This document shows positions 7,421-15,388 of a stretch of 64,000 nt of DNA, in pieces. Position 1 is the stretch's first letter, and each line of letters starts with the position of its first letter. The stretch is from Nocardia inohanensis NBRC 100128 (lineage in GTDB: Bacteria; Actinomycetota; Actinomycetes; Mycobacteriales; Mycobacteriaceae), in contig NZ_BDBK01000014.1 of the NCBI RefSeq assembly GCF_001612945.1, positions 248,001-312,000 of the forward strand, given 5' to 3'. A program made the translations under genes and the position numbers. The notes under the pieces were generated by a model. That model did not search any database. It was not told the origin of the DNA and saw only the letters and a list, made by a program, of their open reading frames with translations.

Positions 7421-8905
7421 ATGAACGGCGACGACCCCCAGCAGTTTGCACGGATGCGCCGGGAGCCGCCGCCGAGACGGCCGGGCGAGCCTCCGGTGCC
7501 ACCCCGGCAACCACGAGCAAATCCCGCGCAACCACAGCGCGGATATCCCGGCGGGCCCGCGCGCTCGACCGGCAATCCGCCGCCCGCGCAGCCCGGGCGG
7601 CCGCAGCGGCCCAATGCCGTACCCCCGCAACGCGGCAACGCCGCGCCCCCGCCGCGCGGTAATCCGGCCCCGCCGCCGCGTTCGAACGCCGGTCCGCAGC
7701 AGCGCTCGAATGCGGTTCCGCCGCAACGACAGCAGCCGCGGCGACCCGAGCCGACCAGGAAGATGCGGCAGGACGATCAGGGTCCGCCCCCCGCGTACGG
7801 GAATTCACCGCGGCGCGAGAGCGCGGGCGTCACGCACGCGCCGACGCAGCGACCGGTCCCCTATCGTGAATCCCCTCCCCCGCCGCCGCCTTCCCGACCG
7901 GCCAAGCGCGGGGGCGGTGACAACAATGCCCCGCGCCCGAAACGACCCAAGCGCAAACGGCATTGGTTCCGCTGGATCCTGGTGTTGCTGCTGCTGATTC
8001 TGCTGCTGCCGATCGGCGCGGCGATCTATGTGGAGACCCATCTGACGCGGATCGACGCGCTCACCAGTTACTCCGGACGCCCCGCCGACACGCCCGGCAC
8101 GAATTGGCTGCTGGTCGGTTCCGACAGCCGCTCCGGGCTCTCGACCGAGCAGGAGCAGGAGCTGGCCACCGGCGGTGAGGTCGGGTCGGAACGGACCGAC
8201 ACCATCATCCTGGTGCACGTCCCGGAATCGGGGAAGCCGACGCTGGTCAGCCTGCCGCGCGATTCCTACGTGAGCATTCCCGGCCACGGAAAGGACAAGC
8301 TCAACGCCTCTTTCGCCTTCGGCGGCCCGCAATTGCTGGTGCAGACCGTGGAGGGCGCGACCGGATTGCGCATCGATCATTACGCGCAGATCGGTTTCGG
8401 TGGTTTCGCGGGCATCGTCGACGCGGTGGGCGGTATCGATATGTGCCTGGACCAGGCCATCAACGATCCGCTGGCGGGTATCGACCTGCAAGCCGGATGT
8501 CAGACGCTGAGCGGTAAGGAAGCGCTCGGGTTCGTGCGCAGCCGGGCCACGCCGACCGCTGATATCCAGCGCATGCTGAACCAGCGCAAGTTCCTCAGCG
8601 CGCTACTGAAGAAGGCCGCGAGCCCGTCCACCCTGCTGAATCCCTTCCGCGCCTGGCCGCTGGTGGCCGATTCGACCGCAGCGTTGAAGGTCGACAACGG
8701 TGCGCACGTGTGGAATCTGGTCTCACTGGGGCGGGCGCTGAGCGGCGATCCGGTGGCGACGACGGTGCCGATCGGCGGGTTCACCGACGTCGACGGCAGC
8801 GGCAATGTGCTGCTGTGGGACAAGACCAAGGCGAGCCAGTTCTTCGAGGCGCTGGCGGCGGACAAGCAGATCCCGGCCGACCTGATCACCACGGTCCCGA
8901 ATTAG
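7421..8905 (+). CDS. LCP (LytR-CpsA-Psr) family glycopolymer ligase
   Basis: A protein of about 494 residues. The first 170 are disordered, rich in Pro, Arg, Asn and Gln with short PPPRGN-like repeats; a single membrane segment follows at about 182-202 (ILVLLLLILLLPIGAA). The extracytoplasmic LCP domain covers about 225-390: NWLLVGSDSR, ERTDTIILVHV, SLPRDSYV, KLNASFAFGG and FVRSR supply the Asp and Arg residues that bind polyprenyl-pyrophosphate substrates and magnesium. In mycolata such enzymes attach arabinogalactan to peptidoglycan. Rv3840 occupies the same position in M. tuberculosis. An in-frame ATG at 7382 is an alternative start; neither has a strong ribosome binding site. Confidence 0.85.
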   Translation: MNGDDPQQFARMRREPPPRRPGEPPVPPRQPRANPAQPQRGYPGGPARSTGNPPPAQPGRPQRPNAVPPQRGNAAPPPRGNPAPPPRSNAGPQQRSNAVPPQRQQPRRPEPTRKMRQDDQGPPPAYGNSPRRESAGVTHAPTQRPVPYRESPPPPPPSRPAKRGGGDNNAPRPKRPKRKRHWFRWILVLLLLILLLPIGAAIYVETHLTRIDALTSYSGRPADTPGTNWLLVGSDSRSGLSTEQEQELATGGEVGSERTDTIILVHVPESGKPTLVSLPRDSYVSIPGHGKDKLNASFAFGGPQLLVQTVEGATGLRIDHYAQIGFGGFAGIVDAVGGIDMCLDQAINDPLAGIDLQAGCQTLSGKEALGFVRSRATPTADIQRMLNQRKFLSALLKKAASPSTLLNPFRAWPLVADSTAALKVDNGAHVWNLVSLGRALSGDPVATTVPIGGFTDVDGSGNVLLWDKTKASQFFEALAADKQIPADLITTVPN

Positions 8906-8911
8906 CTGAAA

Positions 8912-8954
8912 TTAGGCAATACTTGCCTCAATAAGGCTGGGCTCAATAAGGCTG
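8912..8954. promoter_or_regulatory. Putative tandem IdeR sites upstream of ferritin
   Basis: Positions 8912-8930 form a near-palindrome, TTAGGCAA-TAC-TTGCCTCA, with 12 of 19 matches to the IdeR consensus. It is followed by a 13-bp direct repeat CTCAATAAGGCTG at 8927-8939 and 8942-8954. IdeR is known to activate ferritin transcription from upstream sites in mycobacteria, so the location, 33 bases or more ahead of the start, fits activation rather than repression. Confidence 0.55.
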
Positions 8955-8986
8955 CACTTGGATGACACGCGGTATGACCAGGGCTA

Positions 8987-9547
8987 ATGTCTTCTCCCAT
9001 GGCCATCCGTAATCAAACCAAGCGCAGCAAGTTCCATGGTTTGCTGCAAGACCAGATCCGCAATGAATTCAATGCCGAACACCAGTACATCGCGATTGCG
9101 ACCTGGTATGACCACGCGGATCTGCCGGTGCTCGCCAAGTACTTCTACAAGCAGGCCGTCGAAGAGCGCAATCACGCGATGATGATCGCGCAGTACCTGC
9201 TGGATCAGGATTTCGGCGTGGAGATCCCGAACGTGGATGCCGCGAAGTCCCAATTCGAGAATGCCAAGGAGCCGATCGCATTGGCCCTGGCGCAGGAGGA
9301 GACGGTCACCGAGCAGATCGTCGCACTCGCCCGTACCGCCCGGGAAGAAGGCGATTACCAGGGCGAGCAGTTCATGCAGTGGTTCCTGAAGGAGCAGGTC
9401 GAGGAGGTCGCCACCATGCGCACCCTGCTGACCGTCGCCGAGCGGGCCAGCGCCAACCTGTTCGATCTGGAGAATTACGTCTCGCGGGAAATGAGTTCCC
9501 CCAAGGATGCTTCCGGTTCGCCGTCCGCCGCGGGCGGCTCGCTCTAA
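8987..9547 (+). CDS. bfrB: Ferritin, iron storage (BfrB-like)
   Basis: A 186-residue non-heme ferritin that oxidises Fe(II) and stores it as a mineral in a 24-subunit shell. Ferroxidase-centre residues are visible in the first helix (NEFNAEHQYIAIA), the second (VEERNHAMM) and the fourth (EEGDYQGEQFMQWFLKEQVEE). The C-terminal tail SPSAAGGSL resembles the tail of M. tuberculosis BfrB, the homologue in the syntenic position (Rv3841). Upstream are putative IdeR sites and downstream a perfect 14-bp stem terminator. Confidence 0.95.
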   Translation: MSSPMAIRNQTKRSKFHGLLQDQIRNEFNAEHQYIAIATWYDHADLPVLAKYFYKQAVEERNHAMMIAQYLLDQDFGVEIPNVDAAKSQFENAKEPIALALAQEETVTEQIVALARTAREEGDYQGEQFMQWFLKEQVEEVATMRTLLTVAERASANLFDLENYVSREMSSPKDASGSPSAAGGSL

Positions 9548-9564
9548 CCGACCGGAGAAATACG

Positions 9565-9600
9565 AATGGGCCCGATCCCTTGCGCTGGATCGGGCCCATT
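9565..9600. terminator. Perfect 14-bp stem terminator after ferritin
   Basis: AATGGGCCCGATCC (9565-9578) pairs exactly with GGATCGGGCCCATT (9587-9600) across an 8-base loop. There is no long U tract. It could serve both the ferritin gene and the minus-strand peptide gene that converges on it. Confidence 0.8.
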
Positions 9601-9624
9601 ACGCATGTTATGAGCGAATGCTGC

Positions 9625-9693
9625 TCACTTGGCGGAGATGCTGGCGGACAGGGTAGAGACCAGGCCCTTGAGCAGGGTGAGAATGGCATCCAT
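9625..9693 (-). CDS. Very small amphipathic peptide (22 residues), unrecognised
   Basis: On the minus strand GAGGAGA lies six bases before an ATG at 9693 and the frame ends at TGA (9625-9627). The peptide begins MDAILTLLKGLVSTL and ends ISAK. Ile4, Leu8, Leu11, Leu15 and Ile19, with Leu5 and Val12 beside them, fall on one helical face; Lys9, Lys22 and the serines lie elsewhere. This resembles phenol-soluble-modulin or other membrane-active peptides in length and pattern, but no family is recognised. It is monocistronic, between ferritin and the DUF5926 gene, and converges on the 9565-9600 hairpin. A weaker hairpin (9717-9735) lies in its leader. Confidence 0.55.
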   Translation of the reverse strand: MDAILTLLKGLVSTLSASISAK

Positions 9694-9900
9694 GATTTTC
9701 TCCTCATCTAACTTCGGTAAGGCTTTCCCTCACCTTGCCCCGATCCTCTCGGGTGAAGAGAACTTAACGCGACACGCGGACCGAAATGAGTGTTTTTCAA
9801 AAAATAACCCGGGAAAATCTTCGGGCCGTCCGCCGACGGTTCGAAACCACCGGTGAACGGCCCGCAGCGACCGGCTCGGCCCCCGATCGGAGGCCGCGGA

Positions 9901-10818
9901 TCAGCGCAGGGTGACCTGCCGCGAACGCAGGCCGTCGCGCGACCGGCGCTCATCCGAGGAGAGCGGGGTGTCCGACTTCAGGGCGGCCGCCAGCTTGGCG
10001 CCGAACTCGCGCGCCGGAGCCTCCCACTCGGTGGCGTGCCGCTCGGGATCCAGATCGAAGACCGGGACCAGCAGGCCGTGCGTGCGGAACGAACCCGCGA
10101 ACCGCGAACCCTCGCCCAGGTGCAGGTCACCGGCCGCGTGCAGGCGCGCCAGCGCCAGCATCAGCTGATCCTCGTCCTCCGGGCGCACCCAGCGCACGTG
10201 CGCCTTCTCGCCGGCATCCACCCACCAGGCCGCGCCGACGGCGTCCGCGCCCAGCTCCAGTCGCGCCGACGGCATGATCGCCTGATTGGCCTGCTCGATG
10301 GTGGCGGCCACCTGCGGGTCCGGGGTGACGCCGTCCGGGACCCACCAGTTGAAGTCCTGGTGCACGGTCAGGTCCAGGCCCGCACCCGCGTCCAGCACCT
10401 CCGAAAGGCTCGGGGCCCCATCCACATTCGCGGCGTTCAGGGACTCGCCCGGCTCGGCGGCCTGGGTCCACAGAATGGCGCTCGCCAGATCGGCGGCCGG
10501 ATTCGCGGACTGGTGCTGCACCTGCGTGCCGACGAAACCGACCGGCTCGTCCCCAGCCCGTACCAGCGCGGCCACCGCACCCGGCAGCACCGTGGCGAGG
10601 GTGACCGCGCGCTCGGCGCCGACGCTCGGCGACAGCTTCAGCGTGGCGGTGGCCGACGGGACGAACTCGCGGAGCGCGACCAGATCGCATTCCGCGGCCA
10701 AGCCCTCGAACGGGCGGGTGACGGTCTGCGCGGCCTGCTCCTGTGCGGCCTTGCGCGCGGCCAGCTTCTGCGCCCGGTTACTGTCCGGCTTCGGACTGTT
10801 GCGCTTGCTCTTACCCAT
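9901..10818 (-). CDS. DUF5926 family protein
   Basis: A 305-residue soluble protein. The first 30 residues are basic (MGKSKRNSPKP, then an Ala/Lys-rich helix), resembling an RNA- or membrane-associated tail; the body is an alternating alpha/beta acidic domain with NWWVPDGV and AAWWVDAGEKAHVRWV. The start at 10818 is chosen because the basic MGKSKRN opening is typical for the family; the frame is open further upstream only through non-coding-looking sequence. Function unknown. It is 172 bases downstream of glpQ1 on the same strand, separated by GC-rich palindromic repeats. Confidence 0.8.
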   Translation of the reverse strand: MGKSKRNSPKPDSNRAQKLAARKAAQEQAAQTVTRPFEGLAAECDLVALREFVPSATATLKLSPSVGAERAVTLATVLPGAVAALVRAGDEPVGFVGTQVQHQSANPAADLASAILWTQAAEPGESLNAANVDGAPSLSEVLDAGAGLDLTVHQDFNWWVPDGVTPDPQVAATIEQANQAIMPSARLELGADAVGAAWWVDAGEKAHVRWVRPEDEDQLMLALARLHAAGDLHLGEGSRFAGSFRTHGLLVPVFDLDPERHATEWEAPAREFGAKLAAALKSDTPLSSDERRSRDGLRSRQVTLR

Positions 10819-10865
10819 GAGAGGCAAACCTACAGGGTCCGTTGCCACCGACCGGCGATCACCGT

Positions 10866-10921
10866 GGGGCTTCGCCCCGGACCCCGCGAGGGACAAGAGA
10901 ATTCGGGGGCGGGCCCCCGAA
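10866..10921. repeat. GC-rich extragenic palindromes
   Basis: Two stems: GGGGC-TTC-GCCCC at 10866-10878 and TTCGGGGGC-G-GGCCCCCGAA at 10902-10921. They belong to a family of similar palindromes also at 19419, 23768, 32351, 32511 and 44449. Confidence 0.6.
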
Positions 10922-10990
10922 CCACGGAGAACGCGGCCCCGGCATCCACGCGACGGGTTGGGGCCACGAAAGCCGGTGCGGCCTGCGGGT

Positions 10991-11758
10991 TTACCCGACC
11001 GGGAGCCGGTTCTTGGTGCGGCCCGGGTGGTTGGTCGCGATCCAGCTGACGCCGAGATCGGCGCAGAGGCGGACGTCTTCGGCGTCGTCGACGGTCCAGA
11101 CGTAGGTGGCGCGGCCGGCGGCGGCGGCCTTGTCCACCAGGTCGGGGTGTTCACGAAGGGTACGGACCGAGGGGCCGATGGCGGTCGCGCCGACCGTGGT
11201 GGCCGCGCCGCCGGAGAGGTAGAGGGAGGATTCGCCGAGCAGGACGGTCGGCAGCAGCGGGGCCGCACGGCGAATACGCCAGACCGCGGTGGCGGCGAAG
11301 GAGATGACGACGGCGCGGGAATGGTCGGCGGAGGCGGGGGCGGCGATGCCGTAATGCTGAAGTTGTTCCAGCAGTGTGGTTTCCACCTGGGCGCCGTAGC
11401 GCACCGGATGCTTGGTCTCGATGAAGAGCTTGGTGGGGCGGCTCTTCCAATCCAGGACCAGTTCGATGAGCTCGGCGAGCGTCAGCACCTCGGCGGGCTC
11501 GCCGTCGGTCCCGAAGTTCAGGGCCTTCAACTCGTCCAGGGTCATCTCGCTGACCGCGCCGATCCCGTTGGAGGTGCGATCGACGGTGCGGTCGTGCACG
11601 CACACCAGCACCCCGTCCTTGGTCAGCCGGACATCGCATTCGACGCCGTCGGCGCCCTCCTGCAAGGCGAGTTCGTATGCGGCGAGGGTGTGTTCGGGTC
11701 GCGCCGCCGACGCCCCCCGGTGCGCGACCACGAACGGCGCGCGACTGACCCGGCTCAC
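10991..11758 (-). CDS. glpQ1: Glycerophosphodiester phosphodiesterase
   Basis: Hydrolyses glycerophosphodiesters to glycerol-3-phosphate and an alcohol. The 255-residue protein starts with VVAHRGASAARPEHT (catalytic His and Arg, Glu of the metal site), then GADGVECDVRLTKDG and VCVHDRTVDRT, the GDPD signature with the second catalytic His. The C-terminal VYVWTVDDAEDVRLCADLG is the conserved WTV region. No signal peptide, so it acts in the cytoplasm. It overlaps the preceding DUF4328 gene by four bases; both occur in this order as Rv3843c-Rv3842c. Confidence 0.92.
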   Translation of the reverse strand: MSRVSRAPFVVAHRGASAARPEHTLAAYELALQEGADGVECDVRLTKDGVLVCVHDRTVDRTSNGIGAVSEMTLDELKALNFGTDGEPAEVLTLAELIELVLDWKSRPTKLFIETKHPVRYGAQVETTLLEQLQHYGIAAPASADHSRAVVISFAATAVWRIRRAAPLLPTVLLGESSLYLSGGAATTVGATAIGPSVRTLREHPDLVDKAAAAGRATYVWTVDDAEDVRLCADLGVSWIATNHPGRTKNRLPVG

Positions 11759-12999
11759 TTCGCCAATACCTCCTCATGTTCGGACTCCGCCGCCCCCTCG
11801 GTATCGGCGACGCCGGATTCCGAATCGGATGCGGTGGCCTCATCATTCCCGACGGCGGCGCCGGGCGCGCGTCCGGCGGCAGCCGTACCACGTTCGGCGG
11901 GCTGCACCGGTTCGATGACCGGCTGCGCCGGGGCGGTCGCGGGCAGCCAGCGGGTGACCGTGGTGGGCCGCCCGCGCAGATCCTGTCCGGCGAAGGCGCG
12001 CACCAGCCACAGCGTCAGCACCGCCACCCCGGCCGCGGCCAGATCGGTCCACATGGCGGCCAGTACGCCATCGGCCTTGACCTGCAACGAATCCGCGAAT
12101 CGGTACAGCTGCGTGACCACGACCAGCAGCGCGTCGAGAACCCAGGCGCCCCACCAGATCCGCACGGCGCGCAGCAGGCGGGGATCCGCGACCGGTTCCG
12201 CCGCAATGCCTTCGGCGCCGGACCGTCCGACCGCCGACGCGCCCGGACGCGCGCGACCGGCCACCCCGGCTCCTGCTCCGCCGGAGCGCGCGGGGACGAC
12301 ATCGGCGTCGAGGCCGCGCAGGCGGGCGGCCTCGCTGAGGAAGACGCCGGGGAAGACCAGGTTCACGCCGGGGATCAGACAGCCGAGGGCGAGGGCGCGC
12401 GGCGAGCGCGGATCCCGTTGCCCCCGCGCGGCGTAGAGCGTGGCGCGGGTCCGCACCAGCCAGCCGACCAGGGCGACAGCGGTGGCCAGCGCGAACACCA
12501 GCGACAGCAGGGAAGTGACGTAGACGGCGATATCCGAGGCCCACAGCAGCGCGGGCTGGATCAGCCGGGTGCGATTGCGCAGCAGCACGCCGTACCGGCC
12601 CAGCTCGGCGAGCGCCGCGAGCACGAACAGCGCGACGGTCGCGTACAGCAGGCTGTGCAGGCGATCGACGAACGGCGACAGCGCGTTCCGGGGCTCCGGG
12701 GCCGGCGTGACGGGACGATCGCGCAGTCCCCAGCGCGGAATCGTGGTGTAGCGCGGCGTCTCCCGGCTCACCGTCCGGCGCGCCCCGCCCGCCGGATGGC
12801 TCCGGCGGCCGGGGACGCGCGCCACCCAGCGGTAGTTGCGCCGTTCGGCGGGGGCGTCCACGGGCGCGGGTGAGAGCAGGACACCGTGGCAGCGGGGACA
12901 CCAGTGCAGCGGTTTGCCCTGCACGGCCCAGCGGGCGCCGCAGCGGGCGCACGGCTGTACGACCGCGGATCGCGTGTCGGCCACTCGTCCCCCTGTCAT
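11755..12999 (-). CDS. DUF4328 membrane protein with N-terminal zinc ribbon (Rv3843c-like)
   Basis: A 414-residue protein. Residues 17-40 contain CARCGARW and CPRCHGV, a four-cysteine zinc ribbon. A Pro/Arg-rich linker follows, then about five or six membrane segments between residues 110 and 345 (LYATVALFVLAALAEL, VTSLLSLVFALATAVALVGW, and others) that make up the DUF4328 domain. The last 60 residues are acidic and disordered. Function is unknown. Its stop overlaps the glpQ1 start, suggesting joint expression. Confidence 0.8.
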   Translation of the reverse strand: MTGGRVADTRSAVVQPCARCGARWAVQGKPLHWCPRCHGVLLSPAPVDAPAERRNYRWVARVPGRRSHPAGGARRTVSRETPRYTTIPRWGLRDRPVTPAPEPRNALSPFVDRLHSLLYATVALFVLAALAELGRYGVLLRNRTRLIQPALLWASDIAVYVTSLLSLVFALATAVALVGWLVRTRATLYAARGQRDPRSPRALALGCLIPGVNLVFPGVFLSEAARLRGLDADVVPARSGGAGAGVAGRARPGASAVGRSGAEGIAAEPVADPRLLRAVRIWWGAWVLDALLVVVTQLYRFADSLQVKADGVLAAMWTDLAAAGVAVLTLWLVRAFAGQDLRGRPTTVTRWLPATAPAQPVIEPVQPAERGTAAAGRAPGAAVGNDEATASDSESGVADTEGAAESEHEEVLAK

Positions 13000-13015
13000 C
13001 GGTGGTTCGTCGTCA

Positions 13016-13387
13016 TCAGTAGATCTTGGGCTCGTCGGCGTCGCCGGTGAGCGGGCGCCCGGTCTGCTGCCAGGCCACCATGCCGCCGTTGACGTGCACG
13101 GCTTCGTAGCCGAGTTGTTCCAGGTACTGCACCGCGGTGATGGAGCGGCCGCCCTGCCGGCAGATCACGTAGATCTGGGCGTCGATATCCAGTTCGCCGA
13201 TCCGGGCGGGCACATCGACGAGCGGGATGTGCAGCGCGCCCGGCGCGTGGCCGAGCTGCCATTCGTCATCCTCACGGACATCCAGGAGCTGGGCGGGCAG
13301 GGGTTCGGCGCCTGCCCACGGCTCGGGCGTGTCGAACTCGGCCGGGACGGCATCGATCGGCACCGAGGGGACATGGGGCATCGTCAC
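13016..13387 (-). CDS. Rhodanese-like domain protein
   Basis: A single-domain rhodanese of 123 residues. The active-site loop CRQGGR (Cys near residue 75) can carry a persulfide; LLDVREDDEWQLGHAPGALHIPL and YLEQLGYEAVHVNGGMVAWQ are the conserved entry and exit segments. Likely a sulfurtransferase or persulfide carrier; partner unknown. It is 16 bases upstream of the DUF4328 gene on the same strand and could be its first operon member. Confidence 0.9.
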   Translation of the reverse strand: MTMPHVPSVPIDAVPAEFDTPEPWAGAEPLPAQLLDVREDDEWQLGHAPGALHIPLVDVPARIGELDIDAQIYVICRQGGRSITAVQYLEQLGYEAVHVNGGMVAWQQTGRPLTGDADEPKIY

Positions 13388-13702
13388 GGTTTCGATCCTG
13401 CCACGCGGGCGGGGGTGTCGTGCAGTGCTATCGGTGTCCTGTGCATGGCCGGACAGCAGTTATCCACATAATCCACAACCTGATCCACAGCTTCAGACTC
13501 GTCTGAAATGTCCGGTCGGCCGATCCGGAAGTCCCCTCCACGTTCCGGAGCGACCGCCCGTTCCGAGGACCGCCTACCCGGCCCTCACCTACTCTGACGC
13601 GCCCGGTGACGCCGTGGTTCCGTTCGGATCCGAAAAAAACGACAACACTACCGAAAAACGGAAATCCTAGGCCCGGCCTGGCCGTATCGGTAGCCTGGCG
13701 CT
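13388..13702. other. Divergent intergenic region with three DnaA-box-like repeats
   Basis: No gene is supported here. The region separates the divergent rhodanese gene and the 203-residue hypothetical gene. A TAGCCT at 13691-13696 lies six bases before the ATG at 13703 and could drive a leaderless transcript. The DnaA-box-like cluster at 13460-13489 is listed separately. Confidence 0.5.
13460..13489 (+). promoter_or_regulatory. Cluster of three DnaA-box-like sites
   Basis: TTATCCACA (13460-13468) is a perfect match to the classical DnaA box. TAATCCACA (13469-13477) and TGATCCACA (13481-13489) each differ from it at one position. All three point the same way, with start-to-start spacings of 9 and 12 bases. 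The region is not AT-rich enough to look like oriC itself. Confidence 0.5.
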
Positions 13703-14314
13703 ATGACTGTGAGCAGGGGGCTACTCGACGGACTGGATATCACCGGACTCAGCACCGCGCTGTCCGAGGCGACCTGCCTCGGGATCGACGTCGACCCGGT
13801 GGCCGCGACCCTACGGCTGGAACTCGACGTCCTCACCCTCCCGGCCGACGGCCCGCCGCCGGACGACTGCGACGTCTACCTGGTGCTCACCGGCGTCAGC
13901 CGGGTGGCCGCCTCGCTGCGGCGACAGCGCTGGGACGACCTGGAACCGGTCGTGCTGCCCTTGGAACTCGAGGGATTGCACGACGCGGTCAACAGTTTCG
14001 GCGGCGGCGCATTGCACGGGTGGGAATTCATCGACCTGGACGACAACGCCTGGAATCAGTGGCGCAAGCTGCTCAGCTTCGACACCACGATCGGCGATGG
14101 CCCCGCCTCGCACATGCTGGAGTTCTCCCAGGAGGAGGGCATCGATCCGCGCGAACTCGATGTGCGGGTGTGGTTCGACGGGTTGACCATCACCGACAAG
14201 CAGAGCAACGAGATTCCGCTCGAGGAGTTCATCGCGGGCGGGGTGCGCTGGTGGAAAGCGCACGACGCGGGCGATCCGCGCACCATGCGGCCGAATATCG
14301 TGCCGCCGCTGTAG
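13703..14314 (+). CDS. Conserved hypothetical protein
   Basis: A 203-residue acidic soluble protein with no signal or membrane segment. Features include CDVYLVLTGVSRVAASLR, a strand-helix pair, and a Trp-rich second half (HGWEFIDLDDNAWNQWRKLL, VRVWFDGLTITD, GGVRWWKAHDAG). The family is not one I can name; codon use fits a real gene. The start ATG has a TAGCCT promoter-like hexamer six bases upstream and no ribosome binding site, so it may be leaderless. It precedes sodA on the same strand by 159 bases. Confidence 0.65.
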   Translation: MTVSRGLLDGLDITGLSTALSEATCLGIDVDPVAATLRLELDVLTLPADGPPPDDCDVYLVLTGVSRVAASLRRQRWDDLEPVVLPLELEGLHDAVNSFGGGALHGWEFIDLDDNAWNQWRKLLSFDTTIGDGPASHMLEFSQEEGIDPRELDVRVWFDGLTITDKQSNEIPLEEFIAGGVRWWKAHDAGDPRTMRPNIVPPL

Positions 14315-14473
14315 ACCGAACTCAGTCGGGCTGTCCACTCCTCGAGACGATCCGTCCCGGACCGGAATGTGGGGGCGAACGACCCGGTTGCACCCGAGCG
14401 GGTGTACGAATGATGGTTGGGTGCGCTCGACATATATCGAGGCACACAGCCCCGACACTGAGGAAGGGACATC

Positions 14474-15094
14474 GTGGCTGAGTACACGCTGCCGGAACTG
14501 GATTACGACTACAGCGCCCTGGAGCCTTTCATCTCCGGGCAGATCAACGAGATCCACCACACCAAGCACCACGCCGCCTATGTCGCCGGCGCGAATGCCG
14601 CCGTCGAGAAGCTGGAAGCCGCCCGCGAGGCCGGCGACCACGCCGCCATCTTCCTGAACGAGAAGAACCTGGCCTTCCACCTGGGCGGCCACGTCAACCA
14701 CTCGATCTGGTGGAAGAGCCTCTCCAAGGACGGTGGCGACAAGCCGGTCGGCGAGCTCGAGGCCGCCATCGACAACCAGTTCGGTTCGTTCGACAAGTTC
14801 GTCGCGCAGTTCTCCGCCGCGGCCAACGGGCTCCAGGGTTCCGGCTGGGCCTGGCTGGGCTGGGACACCCTCGGCGAGAAGCTGCTCACCTTCCAGCTCA
14901 CCGACCAGCAGGGCAACGTGCCGCTCGGCATCATCCCGCTGCTCGGCCTGGACATGTGGGAGCACGCCTTCTACCTCCAGTACAAGAACGTGAAGGCCGA
15001 CTACGTCAAGGCGTTCTGGAACGTCGTGAACTGGGCCGAGGTGCAGGACCGCTTCGCCCGCGCCACCCAGCAGGGCAAGGGCCTCATCTTCTGA
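14474..15094 (+). CDS. sodA: Superoxide dismutase (Fe/Mn type)
   Basis: A 206-residue Fe/Mn superoxide dismutase that converts superoxide to oxygen and peroxide. Metal ligands are His28 (INEIHHTKHH), His76 (FHLGGHVNH), Asp160 and His164 (LDMWEHAFY). The start GTG has GAAGGGA five bases upstream. There is no signal peptide, but mycobacterial SodA is also found outside the cell. About 35 bases upstream is a palindrome CTCGA-CATATA-TCGAG (14426-14441) that may be an operator. A copy of the 122-bp element begins two bases after the stop in antisense direction. Confidence 0.97.
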   Translation: MAEYTLPELDYDYSALEPFISGQINEIHHTKHHAAYVAGANAAVEKLEAAREAGDHAAIFLNEKNLAFHLGGHVNHSIWWKSLSKDGGDKPVGELEAAIDNQFGSFDKFVAQFSAAANGLQGSGWAWLGWDTLGEKLLTFQLTDQQGNVPLGIIPLLGLDMWEHAFYLQYKNVKADYVKAFWNVVNWAEVQDRFARATQQGKGLIF

Positions 15095-15095
15095 T

Positions 15096-15217
15096 CCGCC
15101 TCTCCGGGACTAGCGCCCGGCTGAGAGCCGTTGGCTGATGGCAACGCGTGCCGGCGGTCGGGTGCCAACCCGATTTCGGGCGTGCCCGACGGGTTACCCC
15201 CGCCGCACGAAATCAGT
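15096..15217 (-). other. Conserved 122-bp element, copy D (antisense, at sodA 3' end)
   Basis: On the minus strand it begins ACTGATTTCGTG at 15217, contains GGGGGTAACCCGTCGGGCAC with the hairpin CGGG-CACG-CCCG, a second stem CGGC-TCTCA-GCCG, and ends CGGAGAGGCGG at 15096, next to the sodA stop. Unlike the other three copies there is no gene downstream in its own direction, only sodA antisense. A terminator hairpin separates it from the next gene. Confidence 0.6.
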
Positions 15218-15230
15218 TGTCACGTGCGCA

Positions 15231-15265
15231 AAGGCCCGCAGACCGATTTCGGTCTGCGGGCTTTT
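15231..15265. terminator. Bidirectional rho-independent terminator
   Basis: GCCCGCAGACCG (15234-15245) pairs with CGGTCTGCGGGC (15250-15261) across a four-base loop, with AA on the left and TTTT on the right. It would stop sodA transcription after read-through of element D. Confidence 0.85.
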
Positions 15266-15388
15266 CGCATTTCAGGGGGCCGACTGCTAGCAGTCTTTGG
15301 TACTTGTGTGCCAGTTCGTTCTCGGTACAACCTGATGGTCCTACAAATGGATGGGCAAAGCGGCCCCGGATCGATCGGGAGGCACGCG

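Noticed and set aside
15105..15217. Plus-strand reading of element D as a TPP riboswitch (contains GGCTGAGAG)
   Set aside because: The second conserved TPP block is missing and the other three copies point the other way into genes.
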